Origin: Arabidopsis thaliana
Taxonomy: Eukaryota; Streptophyta; Magnoliopsida; Brassicales; Brassicaceae
Direction: 5' to 3'
Length of the DNA: 64,000 nucleotides
Assembly: GCF_000001735.4 (NCBI RefSeq)
Contig: NC_003076.8
Coordinates: 23,005,835-23,069,834, forward strand
Below the pieces are notes generated by a model. That model was not told the origin of the DNA, searched no databases, and saw only the letters and a list, made by a program, of their open reading frames with translations. Every line of letters begins with the position of its first letter. Positions within the stretch are counted from its first letter, which is position 1. This document shows, in pieces, positions 1-17,161 of the stretch. Position numbers and translations under genes: made by a program.

Positions 1-2576
1 TTGACTCGGGTTTATTACTACCAAAGCATGTCATCAACATAACAAGAAATTAAAAATGGTTTAGAGTTTTTTTGTTCTTGTTGGTTAGATTCTCTCTAAT
101 TCCTCTGTTTTCCTCCTTTCTATTTCTATTACTAATGGTTATTTGTAAAAAAAAAAAATACAGATAGACACATGCAATGGTTATTACTGTGAAGATTTCA
201 AACCGAACTCAATCAACAAGCCAAAGATGTGGACAGAGAATTGGACTGGTTGGTAAGTCACAACATCAACATGCCTAGAAACTTTTAGTTTGATAAAAAA
301 TCATAGATTAAGAGATATCAATTTTCATTCTTTCAAAACAAGTAAACCACTGTTTCAAATATGTAAATCAAATCTCAGGTACACAGATTTTGGAGGTGCG
401 GTACCATACAGACCAGTCGAAGATATTGCATACTCCGTTGCACGATTTATCCAAAAAGGAGGTTCCCTCGTCAATTACTATATGGTAACAAAAATAAAAC
501 AGAGTTACATATGAATGCACATAGATGTTTTCACTTCTTTTTTTTTTGGCTTAATGTGTGTTTATATACCTTTTTATAGTATCATGGAGGAACAAATTTC
601 GACAGAACAGCCGGTGAGTTCATGGCTTCAAGCTATGACTATGACGCTCCTCTCGATGAATACGGTACTAAACCAAACTCAAAAGATATAATAAATATCT
701 CTGAATGATTAGCTAACCTAATTCTGTTTACTTCAAAAAGGCTTACCAAGAGAACCAAAGTATAGTCACTTGAAAGCATTGCATAAAGCCATCAAACTTA
801 GTGAGCCAGCTTTGCTTTCTGCTGATGCTACCGTTACATCGCTTGGAGCTAAGCAAGAAGTAACGATCAAAGCTTTTTTTTTAACTTACTTATGTTTAGA
901 TTTCAAATGAGAAACAAACCTCATGCTTTTGCATGTTGCTTTCAGGCTTATGTGTTCTGGTCTAAATCATCTTGTGCTGCGTTTTTATCGAACAAAGATG
1001 AGAACTCTGCAGCGAGAGTTCTGTTCCGTGGATTCCCATATGATTTGCCTCCTTGGTCAGTCAGTATTTTACCTGATTGCAAAACAGAGGTTTACAACAC
1101 TGCAAAGGTAAGACAGAACAAGAAACTTCTTTGTCAAGAAAGCTACCTTCTTGATATTTAGATTGAATTGACCCTCTGTGTTTTTGAATAAACAGGTCAA
1201 TGCACCAAGCGTACACAGGAATATGGTTCCTACTGGTACTAAATTCTCTTGGGGATCATTCAACGAAGCGACTCCTACAGCGAATGAAGCTGGTACGTTT
1301 GCAAGAAACGGGCTTGTGGAACAAATAAGCATGACTTGGGACAAATCTGACTATTTTTGGTATATAACAGAGTAAGTATAAGAACATCAAAACTCTCTTT
1401 GTTTTTGTCTCAATCTTCGGAAAGATCCTCACGGTTGGTATGGTTTATGTGTATTTTACTCAGCATTACAATCGGTTCCGGTGAGACATTTTTGAAGACT
1501 GGTGATTCACCTCTTCTTACAGTTATGTCAGCTGGACATGCTCTTCATGTGTTTGTCAATGGTCAGCTTTCAGGTAATATAAGAGAAACAATGGAAGCTT
1601 GTCTAGTCTCTGTGTTGTTTTAGTCCTGTAACTTGAAAACATTGTTGGAATTTGCTCTGTTTCAGGAACTGCTTATGGAGGACTTGACCACCCAAAACTA
1701 ACCTTTAGCCAGAAGATCAAACTACATGCAGGTGTCAACAAGATTGCTCTTCTGAGTGTTGCAGTGGGTCTCCCGGTAAGTTCTTGATGGATCTTTAAAA
1801 GCAGTTTTTGTGCCAAGAAGATAATTAGGTTCTGAACTTTGTGGCTCTTGTTTTGTTTGCAGAACGTTGGTACACATTTTGAACAGTGGAATAAAGGAGT
1901 TCTTGGTCCGGTCACATTGAAGGGAGTAAACTCAGGAACATGGGACATGTCGAAATGGAAATGGTCCTATAAGGTCCTCCACTGAAATTCAAAACCACTT
2001 AACTTTAAGTTTCCTAGTAACAACAAAACAATCATAATAATGGATTTAAATTTGATTTGAACAGATTGGTGTAAAGGGTGAGGCTTTGAGTCTTCATACC
2101 AACACAGAGAGTTCCGGTGTGAGATGGACTCAAGGATCATTTGTGGCGAAGAAGCAACCATTAACCTGGTACAAGGTAAGAAAAAACACAAGGATTAAAC
2201 TAATGTCTATACACAAACTTAGACACAATGAATAAACTGAAAAAAAACATTCTTCTATATGTTGCAGTCTACGTTTGCTACACCAGCAGGAAATGAACCA
2301 TTGGCTTTAGACATGAACACAATGGGAAAAGGTCAAGTTTGGATAAACGGTAGAAATATTGGACGTCATTGGCCTGCATATAAAGCTCAAGGATCTTGTG
2401 GACGTTGTAACTACGCTGGAACTTTCGACGCAAAGAAATGCTTAAGTAATTGTGGTGAAGCTTCACAAAGATGGTACCATGTACCTCGTTCATGGCTTAA
2501 GTCTCAAAACCTTATAGTTGTGTTCGAAGAGTTAGGTGGTGATCCTAACGGAATCTCTTTGGTTAAAAGAACATGA
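1..2576 (+). CDS. BGAL4: Beta-galactosidase, GH35 family (BGAL4-like), 5'-truncated by window start
   Basis: Plant GH35 beta-galactosidase, expected to be secreted and to remove terminal beta-galactosyl residues from wall polysaccharides. The window starts inside the gene. Exons seen: 164-252, 379-484, 580-664, 741-859, 946-1107, 1196-1371, 1464-1573, 1666-1775, 1863-1973, 2065-2175 and 2268-2576 (stop TGA 2574-2576). Diagnostic stretches are WTENWTGW (GH35 nucleophile region), [28 protein letters not shown], and the C-terminal jelly-roll motifs [15 protein letters not shown] and [10 protein letters not shown]. The protein ends at GISLVKRT with no SUEL-type lectin tail, as expected of the short BGAL members. 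The acid/base glutamate lies upstream and is not visible. The BGAL4 assignment rests on gene order and sequence feel; BGAL2 is the close alternative. The last splice donors are GT-AG but variable (GTCCTC at 1974). Confidence 0.9.
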
Positions 2577-3302
2577 AAAGCTTCTTCTGATTCCGAGTTT
2601 TCAGGACAGAAGCAAGCTGTTTGATTCGTTTGTCTATATCTTTCTCTGGCTTTGCTTTGAAGATAGAGACAGAGCTGGAATTTTTTTTCTTTTATGGCTT
2701 TGTGCAGTGATTACAAAAATTATACAACATGTATATGTATAACTGTATCCTACTACTAGTCATCATCTATGGCTAAATAAAATTCACAGAATAAAGGAGT
2801 GTTTCTATTTACCATAACATTTTCGTTTGTTCAAGCAAATAACTGTTTCAATCATCTCTTGAAGTTGGAACCTTTTTACGCCTTGATCTTCTAATCTTTA
2901 TGGCTATTGGGCCTTCAAGTAGGCCCAATAAATAATCCATGTACATTATTAGACTATGAGTCGATGATGATAACACATGTAAAAATCTAAGGATGGATTT
3001 GTAAATAGAGCATTCATTTTACTTAGGGGTTCAGTAGTTTTCATATTTAAAAAATATACCCTAAAATAAAACCATATTAGAGAAATTAGTACCGCAGTGT
3101 GACGAAATTACCAAAATGGTCACATTAAACCACTTAACTACTAACTAGACCTACTCTACTACTAACATTTACTGATATTCCATTTTTCTTCCTCCTATTA
3201 ACAAACGTGTAAATCATTTTCACCTTTTTTCACCATAATTACCTTCCAAGTTAATGACCAAACTACCTTCAAATATCATGCTTTCTCGAAAATACGACAA
3301 AA
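2577..3302. other. Convergent intergenic region, BGAL4-like / small acidic protein gene
   Basis: Holds the 3' UTR of the beta-galactosidase gene, with AATAAA-like signals near 2775-2800, and the 3' end of the convergent small gene. A perfect 9-bp inverted repeat (TATTGGGCC / GGCCCAATA, 8-nt spacer) sits at 2905-2930. No other coding evidence was seen. Confidence 0.6.
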
Positions 3303-3305
3303 CGG

Positions 3306-3785
3306 TCAAACACAGTCTTCGCCTAGAAACCTCGCCAACATATCGTCGTTCCACTCATACTCACTCGCTCTCACCTCGTTTGTACTCCACGCGCCGCCTT
3401 TCTCGTTTCCGTATTCGAAACAGCAACCGAACAGACCACTAGCGTCGACGCTTGCCATGACGGAAGAGTCGCTGTCTGAAAAGGACGGACCACAGCTTTC
3501 TTCGTTGACATTGATCGTGATGTAACCGGAAGACGACTGAACAACCACCGGCATAGCGTACGGGTCGTCGATAAACCTCACTCTAAAACTCCCCTCGCCG
3601 GAAAAGTTAGTTCCTTCGATCTCCGTCGTCGTCATTGTCGGTGAAGAAGACTCAACGAGACTCATGATTTCATCCGGTGTATACTCGTCATACTCTCCGG
3701 CAACGAGCATCGTCGTCTTCTTCGTCACTTCCTTCGCGGTCGTATTTTTTCCGTTCTCGTCTACTTTGTTCCTCATTTCTTCCAT
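3306..3785 (-). CDS. Uncharacterised small acidic plant protein, single exon, 159 aa
   Basis: Intronless frame from ATG 3785-3783 to a stop at 3306. I do not recognise a characterised family. The protein has a short charged, Lys/Glu-rich N terminus, a central part rich in Ser, Thr and acidic residues, and a C terminus ending WNDDMLARFLGEDCV. That ending looks like a conserved short motif because it mixes Trp, an acidic pair and a hydrophobic helix. No signal peptide or membrane segment is visible. G+C content is clearly higher than in the flanks and Arg/Val/Ser codon use looks coding. A TATA-like sequence (CTATATATAAA on the minus strand, 3872-3882) lies about 90 bases upstream of the ATG. 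Probably At5g56880; function unknown. Confidence 0.75.
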   Translation of the reverse strand: MEEMRNKVDENGKNTTAKEVTKKTTMLVAGEYDEYTPDEIMSLVESSSPTMTTTEIEGTNFSGEGSFRVRFIDDPYAMPVVVQSSSGYITINVNEESCGPSFSDSDSSVMASVDASGLFGCCFEYGNEKGGAWSTNEVRASEYEWNDDMLARFLGEDCV

Positions 3786-3869
3786 TTTCTCTCAAATCAA
3801 GTGAGAAAGAATTAACAAAAATGAGAGAGAGACCGTACAATAATATTGTTGTGATTTTCTTCTTACACA

Positions 3870-3884
3870 CATTTATATATAGAA
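3870..3884 (-). promoter_or_regulatory. TATA box of the small acidic protein gene
   Basis: The minus strand reads TTCTATATATAAATG here, an excellent TATA element about 90 bases before the ATG at 3785, leaving room for a 5' UTR of about 60 bases. Confidence 0.55.
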
Positions 3885-4960
3885 TTAAGTGTAGATATAT
3901 TACATATAAAAAATTATAACATTTTTATGATAATATCTATAAATACAGTGAATTGAGTCTGTAAGTGGGTCCGAATGATGGAAATTATAAAGTCTAAATC
4001 AATAAATTATCAGCTGTCTTTTTGTTGAAAATATGTTACACGTTTTAATAATATAATTTTTGTATTTCTTCTAGTTAAGTTTCACCAAGAAAATTAAAAG
4101 ACAAAGGAAAAAGTGTCTTCTGATATAATACAAATATACAATTTGTGACGAAATAATTTACATTACCATTTCAAATGGAATCGGATTTTCTTTTCTATAC
4201 TGTAAAGAAGAAAATAAAATACAGGAAAAGGTATGGAAAAAGTTAAGAAAGTTAATGAGGAGTTACTAAAATTAGGAAGCTGGTCGGTGAGTAATTTTGA
4301 ATACACTGGTTAGACTTTTCCCTGATAAAACCAAAAGTGGGTGGATATTTTTCTTTAATGTTTCTCATAGCAAAAAAAAACATAAATATAGTGATGTGAA
4401 AAGACTTAAATGGGTTTCGAATTGATTTTGAAATTTACAGGGACGTGCCATCTGTTTGGTCACTGTACAGTTTTTTCTCTTGCAGCGATGCGACGCTGAC
4501 TCTCTCTCTTCCCAATTACTTACTCTTTTTAAGCACAACTGAATTTATATTCATCGATGCACACAACTTTTATGATTCATTGGTCCAAACGTAACCAATC
4601 AGGATATGAATGGCTTATAGGCCTAAAGCCCATTTTCGTTTGCTTAGAGATGCTCAAAACCAATCTTCTCTATTCGAACTGGAATTGTGAAGGATGATGA
4701 TACTTAATGCTTAAGCCTGTTACTTTAAAACGTGATATGTACATTCAAATTAGATTTAACAGAATCTCTTGTTTCTTCTTCTCAGATAAACAGATCTATT
4801 CAACTAAAAATTTTGAACCGGGAAATGATCACTCCTGGTTTTATCTTAACCGGTTTCCATGAGGCAAAGAGTTTTGCTTGTAGGAGAAGGCACCTTCTTT
4901 CCTTTCAGTCTCTTAACTTAAACGGGCAATCAAAAACTCTTCAGTGTTCTGTAGGCAAAA
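3885..4960. other. Intergenic region with no recognised gene
   Basis: AT-rich spacer between the promoter of the small gene and the 3' UTR of the receptor kinase. Short frames on both strands lack coding character. The part after about 4700 is probably kinase 3' UTR. Confidence 0.5.
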
Positions 4961-4966
4961 GATTGT

Positions 4967-9725
<4,759 letters not shown>

Positions 9726-9730
9726 TCCAT

Positions 9731-12700
9731 AGAAGAGATCAAGCTTCCTCGATGATCACGAGGAAGACAAAGAAGAATTATTTGATGTGTAATCTTAATC
9801 TCCAAGTTTAAAGCAATCGAAGTGGCAGAAGAAGAAGAAATGACTTCAACCGCAAGAAGAAGAAGAAGCAAAGGAACAGTGAGAAATAAGCAAAGGAATG
9901 ATTTTTTTTTTGTGAGACTTTAATGTTCACAAACAAAAATAAGAAAATTAAAGACAGAAACGAGTTTGGTGGAAGAGAACGGTAGTAATCAAAAGTAGTC
10001 TCTATGTGCAATTAATCTTTCATCTTCATGTTTGAACAAAAACGTTTTTTTTTTTTTTGCTCTCGATTGGTCAAGAGAGATCAAGAGAGAGAGATTTGAT
10101 TGAACAGAAAAGGTGGGATTTTTGAAGGTAGTGGGATAGTGTCAATGGAGGAAACTAGTGTGTGTGTGTGTTTTGTCTGAGAGAAGCCTAGTGGGGTTTT
10201 ATAATTCATTTGTTTATTATTGACCTTTTTTCTCCATTTGTGGTTGAAGAAGTGAATTTAGTTTAAAATTCTTTCTTCTTAAAGGTTGTGTTAATATTAG
10301 TCAATGGATTTCCTACACTTATGTTTAATTCATTGGTGTGAGAAAAAGCGTTTTCCAAATTCATACAAACTAGAAACTAAAATCTATGTAATTGTAGTGA
10401 GACAACAAAAAAGAATCTATAATAAAGGGAATTAAAAATTGGTTTTTTCGGCTGAATCTTTAAGATTGATTAACCAACCACCATTTTTTTGGAATTTGTT
10501 TATTAATAAGAAAAAAGTGTAAGGTTATATCATGTCAATGAGATAAGATTTATGCTAAACCCACTTTTAAGATACTTATAAATGTCACTTTTTGAAAGAT
10601 ATTAACAACATACAATAGATGTTCTATTTGTTTTTTGTCAAACACAATAGATGTTCAATATTTTGCATATTTCATGTAAATTATCAATTTCTAGAGTGTA
10701 AATCATGTAGTCTAAGTTTTCATAATGATTAATCTCAACAGTCAAAATCTAATAAGTAGTGGAATCGATTGTAATTTGTTTTGTATTGTAGAATTTGTTG
10801 AATATAAAGAAAAAGGAATCCAATGAGGAGACAAAATTAACCCTATCCTATATCCCGTTAATCCAACCTTAACCAAAAAATATATATATAAATTCTTAGT
10901 TTGGATTAGCTTTTGAAACTGATTTTTTGTTTATAATATTACCATAAGTCCATAACCATAACGTAAAATCATATATACGCATGTTTCCTTCATATTCAAA
11001 GTAACACAATCAATCCTGCTTGGTTAAAGAGTAAGTTTCGTATATTGATATTCTATTTTAAACTTCATTCCCTTCAGAAGAATCACAAACGTTGTTTTCA
11101 TATTTTACTTTGTTTGCTTTATGAAAAAAGAAAGATAGATAAAAATCTTTGGTTGTGATAACCGATAGCAACAATTCACTTTAATTGACAGGCACAACGA
11201 TATCACCGACGTAACATCTTGTAAATATGTTTCCCTCTAATTAAAGGGAGACCTATATATTATTGATCATAAGTCGAATGTGAAGATTTAAAATGCAAAT
11301 TCATGTCGAAGATCAAGTCGCACAAGTTAAATGATCACATTGTTGACCAAAAAGAAAAGTGTACTCATCATACTATTATTTTAGTATTTCGATAGTGGAT
11401 GAAGACCTCCCGGAAATGGATTACAAAGGCGCTCCTTCATGTATTAATCTTTAAAATTACATATACCAGAAAAAGATATGACTTTTATAGGCAATCTGTG
11501 GTGTATTGCTTACACATTTCCTACTGCTCCAGTTGGTAAAATGGAACGATAACTGATGAACAAAAACAATTAAAGTATATATAATGGTTACAAATTATAC
11601 TAGTAATGAGTTAAAATAACAAACTTGTCTTCATCTTATTGCTCATATTCCCAAGATTCGGCTCACCTCGGCATATAATTTTCCGTAATGTAATTTGGAA
11701 AGAAAAAATCTTACATGCAAAATCATGTTCAGAAACGTCATTTTATTAATAATTGTTGGCAAAAAAAACATAGATTTTATTCAAAAATTATAGTATTAAT
11801 CGCTTAAGAAAATGTGAGTCCATAATCATACGCTAGTTCCAACCAGAATCACTGAAAAATGATTAGGTATAGTGAAAATGTGAAATTCAACTTCAAATAG
11901 AAAATGACATAGTTAAACTGTATTTAAGCAACCCCTTTTAAAATGAAGTTTGCATAAGTCAAATCTTGATTTATTACATACGCAAAATGGTTATGTGTAG
12001 AGTATGAACTCATCACAATACATTTAGTAAGAATTAATTCACCTAAGAATAAATAAAAACACGTGGTGTAAGAATCAGTTCCGTTGTCACTAATTAATGA
12101 CTTTTAGCTTTGAACTTTAAAAGTCTAAATTCTGATTGACCCATTTGATTTTTCGATTGAATACAAAACAAAATTAAATAACAAAAATCCGTTTCAATGC
12201 AAGCACCGACAAATATCCAAGTAACTCATACCTAGACACAACTTTAAAAAAAAAAAAAACAGATGAAATCATAAAAATACGAGAAAGGAGTGGCGAGAAA
12301 TGCAGATCGTAATTTGGTGTCGTATGTGTAGGGACGTAAACAACGATCAGTACGACCAGATTCGTGTTTGGCTTTTTGTCGTTTAACTGTAAGAAGTGAT
12401 CACACAATTCACAGACAACGACGTTAGCTCTCTTTGTTTCTTTACTACTGTTCAAACAAATCTTATTGTATATATTCTTTGAATTGAATCATATAACATT
12501 AAAGTCCAATATAATTAGGTGGACGAACAACATTTGAGCCGAACTAAAAAAATGGAAAATCGCCATACCTAAACCAAAATTAATGAATACTACAAAACTG
12601 AATTTGATTAATGTCAAAATCTAAAGTGGTCAAAATATGTACTAATCTAATAATTCTAACTACTACTAGTAGATTATAGCCTCCCTATATAATGAGATCT

Positions 12701-13910
12701 TTCCGAATTTTCGTTATATGGTCCAAAAAAACCTTGTCGAGCCTCGTGACAATTAATTACACTATATACCCACCGATATTAATAAATATTCCTCTCTGAT
12801 CTCTGAACTGGATCCGACTAAGTCCAGTTAGTACTGTACCAATGCCAATTTTAATTAATAATATTCAGATTTTCCAAAATAAGGTAAACAACAATAAATG
12901 GGAAAATTAATCTAGAAAAGATGCAAATTAGCTTAAATTACTAGAAAATTAGAGGGTAGTTGATGCATTTATAGAGACCTAAATTTTTTGGGACCATCAA
13001 AATTCACTTTCACATTAAAGGAAATGAGAAGGTAAAGAGCCATGTGTAGAGGCATAGACAGAATCTATAAACCCTTGTTGATGATGAAGTTTTCTTTTGT
13101 TTCCTTTACTCTTTTGCTAAAGCTGCAACAACAACAGCGGGAGCAGCAAAAGAAAGCTTAAGTTAACCCTTAAAGATGAAGAGATCAATGTTTCTCTTCT
13201 CTTTTACCATGTGATAAAAACCACATTCTCAAGGTACATCTTTTAAATGCTAGAGAGTTGAATCTGATTCACTAAAACCAGCTTTAATCTCACTGTTATG
13301 ACAAAAGTGGATTTCATTCAGTGATCAAAGATTGATGCTGAAACCCACATTGATCAGATACTATCTGTTTTTTTATTTGATTATTAACCATTCTAGAATT
13401 AAAGTATGTCTTGGCTAGAAATGATTGCGATTAATTACTGTAAAGGAAAAAAAAATGTACATTATTACCAACCAACAAGAAGTCAGTAGTTTAGGTGAAA
13501 ACAGGTGAAGCAAATTCTACCATGACTGTTGTGTGTTTCTGTGATGATCACTCTCTTACATCTCAACAAACAATAATATATCAAAAAAAATGTTTAATAG
13601 AAGAACAAGATAGGTAACAACTAACCAGTAAAATAGTAAGGAAACTGATGGAAGACTGTTAGCTTTTAACTGACCAAACAAAGAACACTGTTGACAAACC
13701 TATTTCTAAACGACGATGCTTCGCATGATTCAGCTTCTGACCTAGAGAAAATATTAAGTCCAAAGGTGGTTAGAAGAAAACATAAACGTCAAAAGATAAT
13801 AGAAATTTGGTATTAAACTGGAACAGAAACACAATACCTGAGTGCACTGGAGACTGAGTTTAGCATGATTGATGCCCACAAGATAGCATCTAATCGTATC
13901 TTTTGTTCAG
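9731..13910. other. Receptor-kinase promoter/5' UTR and long gene-free spacer
   Basis: About 4.2 kb with no supported gene. The part nearest 9.7-10.2 kb is the kinase 5' UTR and promoter, with GA-rich tracts near 10070-10100 and a short (TG)n near 10158-10171. The remainder is AT-rich with scattered stops. A 26-codon frame at 13081-13161 and a 93-codon minus-strand frame at 12174-12455 were judged non-genic. The 3' UTR of the CwfJ gene probably reaches to about 13.7 kb. Confidence 0.5.
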
Positions 13911-13915
13911 TAAGG

Positions 13916-16836
13916 TTATTGGCAAGGGTCAAATTCTTGAAATTGTTTCTTGAAATCTTCAGCCAGCTTTGCCTCCTCTTCTTGGCTAATTTTACAGTTT
14001 CTCCAATCGGCCCTATCTGGGATCTTTAGCAACCCTGCTAGAACCTGTAAAATCCAATGTCATTTCTATAGCAACAAAACGCCTTAAGGATCTCAAAATA
14101 TTGTTAAGGTGGATCAGAAGTTATCTATCTATTCGAATCCAAAATGTCATATATTATGATCTTAGCATGAAAGTTCTTTTGTGAATGGTCACTCTGTATT
14201 AAACAGAACATAATGTTTGACTCTTCATGCGTATGAATATTGTGTTATCAATGGCATCTTTCTTTAGTAGTATAATAGCAAAGTCGCAATCCATTCATGA
14301 ATTGTCTTACCTCCCGTCCAAACTGCGCAGGGAATACTTCGTTTTCTTCCAAGGTGTGTGATAGCACAGTTCCATCAGGAAGTTCCACATAGAAGAGACC
14401 CAATGCCGCATTATATTCCTTCTGCAGATATTTTCTGCCATCAGTACTATCATTAACTGCAACAAAGACAACATCACTGAGTTATAAGATAGGGTCCATT
14501 GATTCTATAACATTGAGAAGAAAAACAGTAAGAAAATCAGCTTACACTTTTTAGTCACAAGCTTAAAGCCCAGTTTTTCAGCCGCCAGACTAAAGATATT
14601 AGGAAGAAGACGAGCTCTGGATGATGGAACAGGAACAACCTACATAAGGTAGACTACTGTAAGTAACTTTTAAATTCAAAAAGATCCACCTGATTTGCAA
14701 TAGGAACTTTTCTTACTTGGAGGTTAGCATGAGAAACACGTTTAGAGACCAATTCAAAGAAAACTGCATCATTTCCTTGGCTCTTATAACAATTTCTCAG
14801 ACCATTTTGGTATCTACTGAGCTCTGATTCAACCTCAGGGGATAAAACCAGAGTATTGGGCAAATGTTCGATTGGGATTATCAATATGTGATCTTCGACT
14901 AGCGAACCTTTGGGTAGAGCACAATAAAAACTTTCCCCTACACTGACGATTAAATGTGACTCCACACTCGGGCTTGATAGACAAAACCAGCATTCTTTTG
15001 ACCTGAGAAAAGCAATTTTGATTTGACAATTACTGTCTCCACCCCGAGTCCAAATGGCATATATGTTCTCAGAAGCTAGATTAGAATATACCTGTTAGCA
15101 TTCTCAGATCTGGGCTTCCTTTGTATGCTACTTTCATCTTGAAACTCATGCTTGTAGCTGCACTCTGGGCCTTTTTCACACTTACCTTTGATGATAAGAT
15201 CAAGACAAACACCTCTACGACACTGTTCTCTTGCTTCAGCGTTGTGTTGGAAATGGCAATCTTCACCACGAGGACAGGAACCTGAGCAGACAAATTTGAA
15301 ACAGAGCTTTTCCCCTTGAGATCCACTCTTTTGCCGCTTTGGGACATCATACCTCCAATACTGTGAATCAGAGTCACTATCGTTTGGCCTCTTCTTCGAT
15401 TCAGCAGCTCCATCTTGTAAATTATAAGGCCATAGCGTAGTTTTTGGAGGCTTTGCACTAAGCTCTGCTGGTGACATGGTAGATGTTGGTGTAGGAGAAA
15501 GCGCATGAAGAAATTTCTAAAAAGTGGAAAAAAGAAGTAAAATTGAAGAATATATGAAAACTGCATGAAATCATCAGAAAACGCAAAAAAAAAAAAAAAA
15601 ACAGTCTGATGTGCTACATGTGTTTGCATAGATTCTGCATCCAAAGTATATCCATCTTAGGAGGAGCCATACATACAGTTAAGAGTACCACTCAGGAGGC
15701 AAGTGATCAAACAGAGAGGTACCAAAATCTTCAGAAAAAATTAATAAGATACCAAGCTCGAGTTGAAAGGAACTATAGAACACACCTGTTTGTTTTTATT
15801 TCCAACTTGAGCAAGACCAATAAAGCGAGTTACATGAGTAGATTCAGCGTTGAGGTAAGGTTCACGGGCATAAAATACCCCCATAGAACCTGCAATGTGA
15901 TAGCTACCACAAAAGGAAACAGAAACCGCAAATTAAGTTCATAACTAAGTGATCAAAATTCCCCAGTAACAACAATATTAGAATCGAAAAAGCACTTACC
16001 GAGGTTTAACTTCCATTACCAACTCAGAAACAGTGGAATCACTACAAGAGGAATCAGAAATTCCAACAGGAATATCAGAAACCGCAGCTCTGTTTGTGAC
16101 TCCCGCAGGCCATTCATTAGTAATACACTAATTAAGGACGACAAGTAGAACAATAGAGAAATGTATCCACAGTTCTAATTTCATCAACTAATACGAAAAA
16201 GGATATGTTAAGAACAAATCAACTCCTCCAGGTTCCTCAGCAAGTGCACGAAGAGCATCAACATCATCTTGACTATATTTCCCAAATTGACTCTCAGATG
16301 ATTGTCTACCAGATAAGTAAGCAACAGACAAACCTAAACAAAACAACTTATCAAAAAAAACTGATAAAGATTGATACTTTTATGATATTAGCAAAACCCT
16401 TACCATGGAGACTGAACTTCCCACTTCCTCTTAACCAAAACAAATTGTGGCAAACTTCGAGTCCATCCATCTTAAACCCTTGATTCTCAGCTTTCTTCGA
16501 AGTCGTCGATAAGATTTTGGGTGCGACGACACCATAGTCTCCGGTGAAGTAAGTAGGAATCGGAACTTGAGCTCGACCTTCGACGTAATCCAAAAACTCA
16601 TCTAGAATTTCTGGAGAATCGGGAAAAAACTGTCCGACGCAAATCAGAGCATCAAAGGGACCAGCAGATTTGCTAACCTGCAAAAATTGGAGTTCGATTT
16701 AAAAATTGGAGATACAGAATCAGGTGAAATCGGAGAGCAGAAGGAGAAAGATAGTGATAGAGACCGATTGGACACGCTTGAAGAGCTGATTGAGACGTCC
16801 AAGAGGATCTCCACAGAGTAAAATTCTGGGCGCCAT
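13916..16836 (-). CDS. CwfJ-like / CCCH zinc-finger protein (CWF19L1-type), 596 aa, with a U12 AT-AC intron
   Basis: Probable spliceosome-associated protein of the CwfJ/CWF19L1 family. Exons: 16836-16765, 16677-16404, 16333-16207, 16119-16000, 15903-15786, 15516-15092, 15002-14717, 14639-14546, 14456-14311, 14044-13916; 597 codons with stop, phases all consistent. Residues 1-~200 are the CwfJ N-terminal part (MAPRILLCGDPLG, DALICVGQFF, EEPGGVDLFLTNEWP). Two CCCH fingers begin near residue 309: CFKFVCSGSCPRGEDCHFQH and CLDLIIKGKCEKGPECSYKH, both C-x8-C-x5-C-x3-H. The HIT-like CwfJ_C domain follows (ECWFCLSSPSVESHL, DHILIIPIEH) and then the second C-terminal domain (FGREVLAGLL, DWRNCK). Intron 3 (16206-16120) is AT-AC, not GT-AG. 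Probably At5g56900. The gene is divergent from the cystatin-related gene at 17162. Confidence 0.92.
16120..16206 (-). other. U12-type AT-AC intron in the CwfJ gene
   Basis: The intron begins ATATCCTTT, matching the U12 AT-AC donor consensus at all nine positions. It has a TCCTTAAT branch-site-like element at 16138-16131 and ends TTAC, about 12 nt after the branch adenosines. Removing these 87 nt joins DLFLT to NEWPAGV in frame, as the family alignment requires. No GT-AG pair gives that frame. Confidence 0.88.
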
Positions 16837-17161
16837 GACAGTGATGACACTGGACGGAGGAGAAGGAGGAGGAAAGCAACGACAATGACGGAGACGACTA
16901 TTTGAGACTTTTCTTTCACTCTTAATGGGCTTCTAATGAGCCCAGTTAAGTGGGCTTCTCATGAGCCATTCATCTAATATTTGAGCCTTCTCTTTCACTA
17001 CTAAATGGGCTTCTCATGAGCTTTTTTTTTCTCAAATCATCATCATCATTCATCCATCTATATTTCAAAAAAGAAAACAAACACGATAATTGTCTTCTAT
17101 TACCTCTCTCTCATTCACCTCTCGCTAAGTGTGCGTTAGCCGTTAGGGTTCCGATCTAATC
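16837..17161. promoter_or_regulatory. Shared divergent promoter with three copies of a site II palindrome
   Basis: The 325 bases between the ATGs of the CwfJ gene (-) and the first cystatin-related gene (+) carry TGGGCTTCTAATGAGCCCA at 16926-16944, TGGGCTTCTCATGAGCCA at 16951-16968 and TGGGCTTCTCATGAGC at 17006-17021. Each holds a site II core (TGGGCY) and a near-palindromic GGCT/AGCC frame. Site II cores bind TCP factors in growth-related plant promoters (established knowledge). No strong TATA box was seen. Confidence 0.7.

Noticed and set aside
12174..12455. 93-codon minus-strand frame
   Set aside because: No motif, AT-rich codon use, and no promoter or splice context.
13081..13161. 26-codon frame MMKFSFVSFTLLLKLQQQQ with hydrophobic start
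   Set aside because: It looks like a tiny secreted peptide, but a TATA-like sequence lies only about 15 bases before the ATG and there is no other support.
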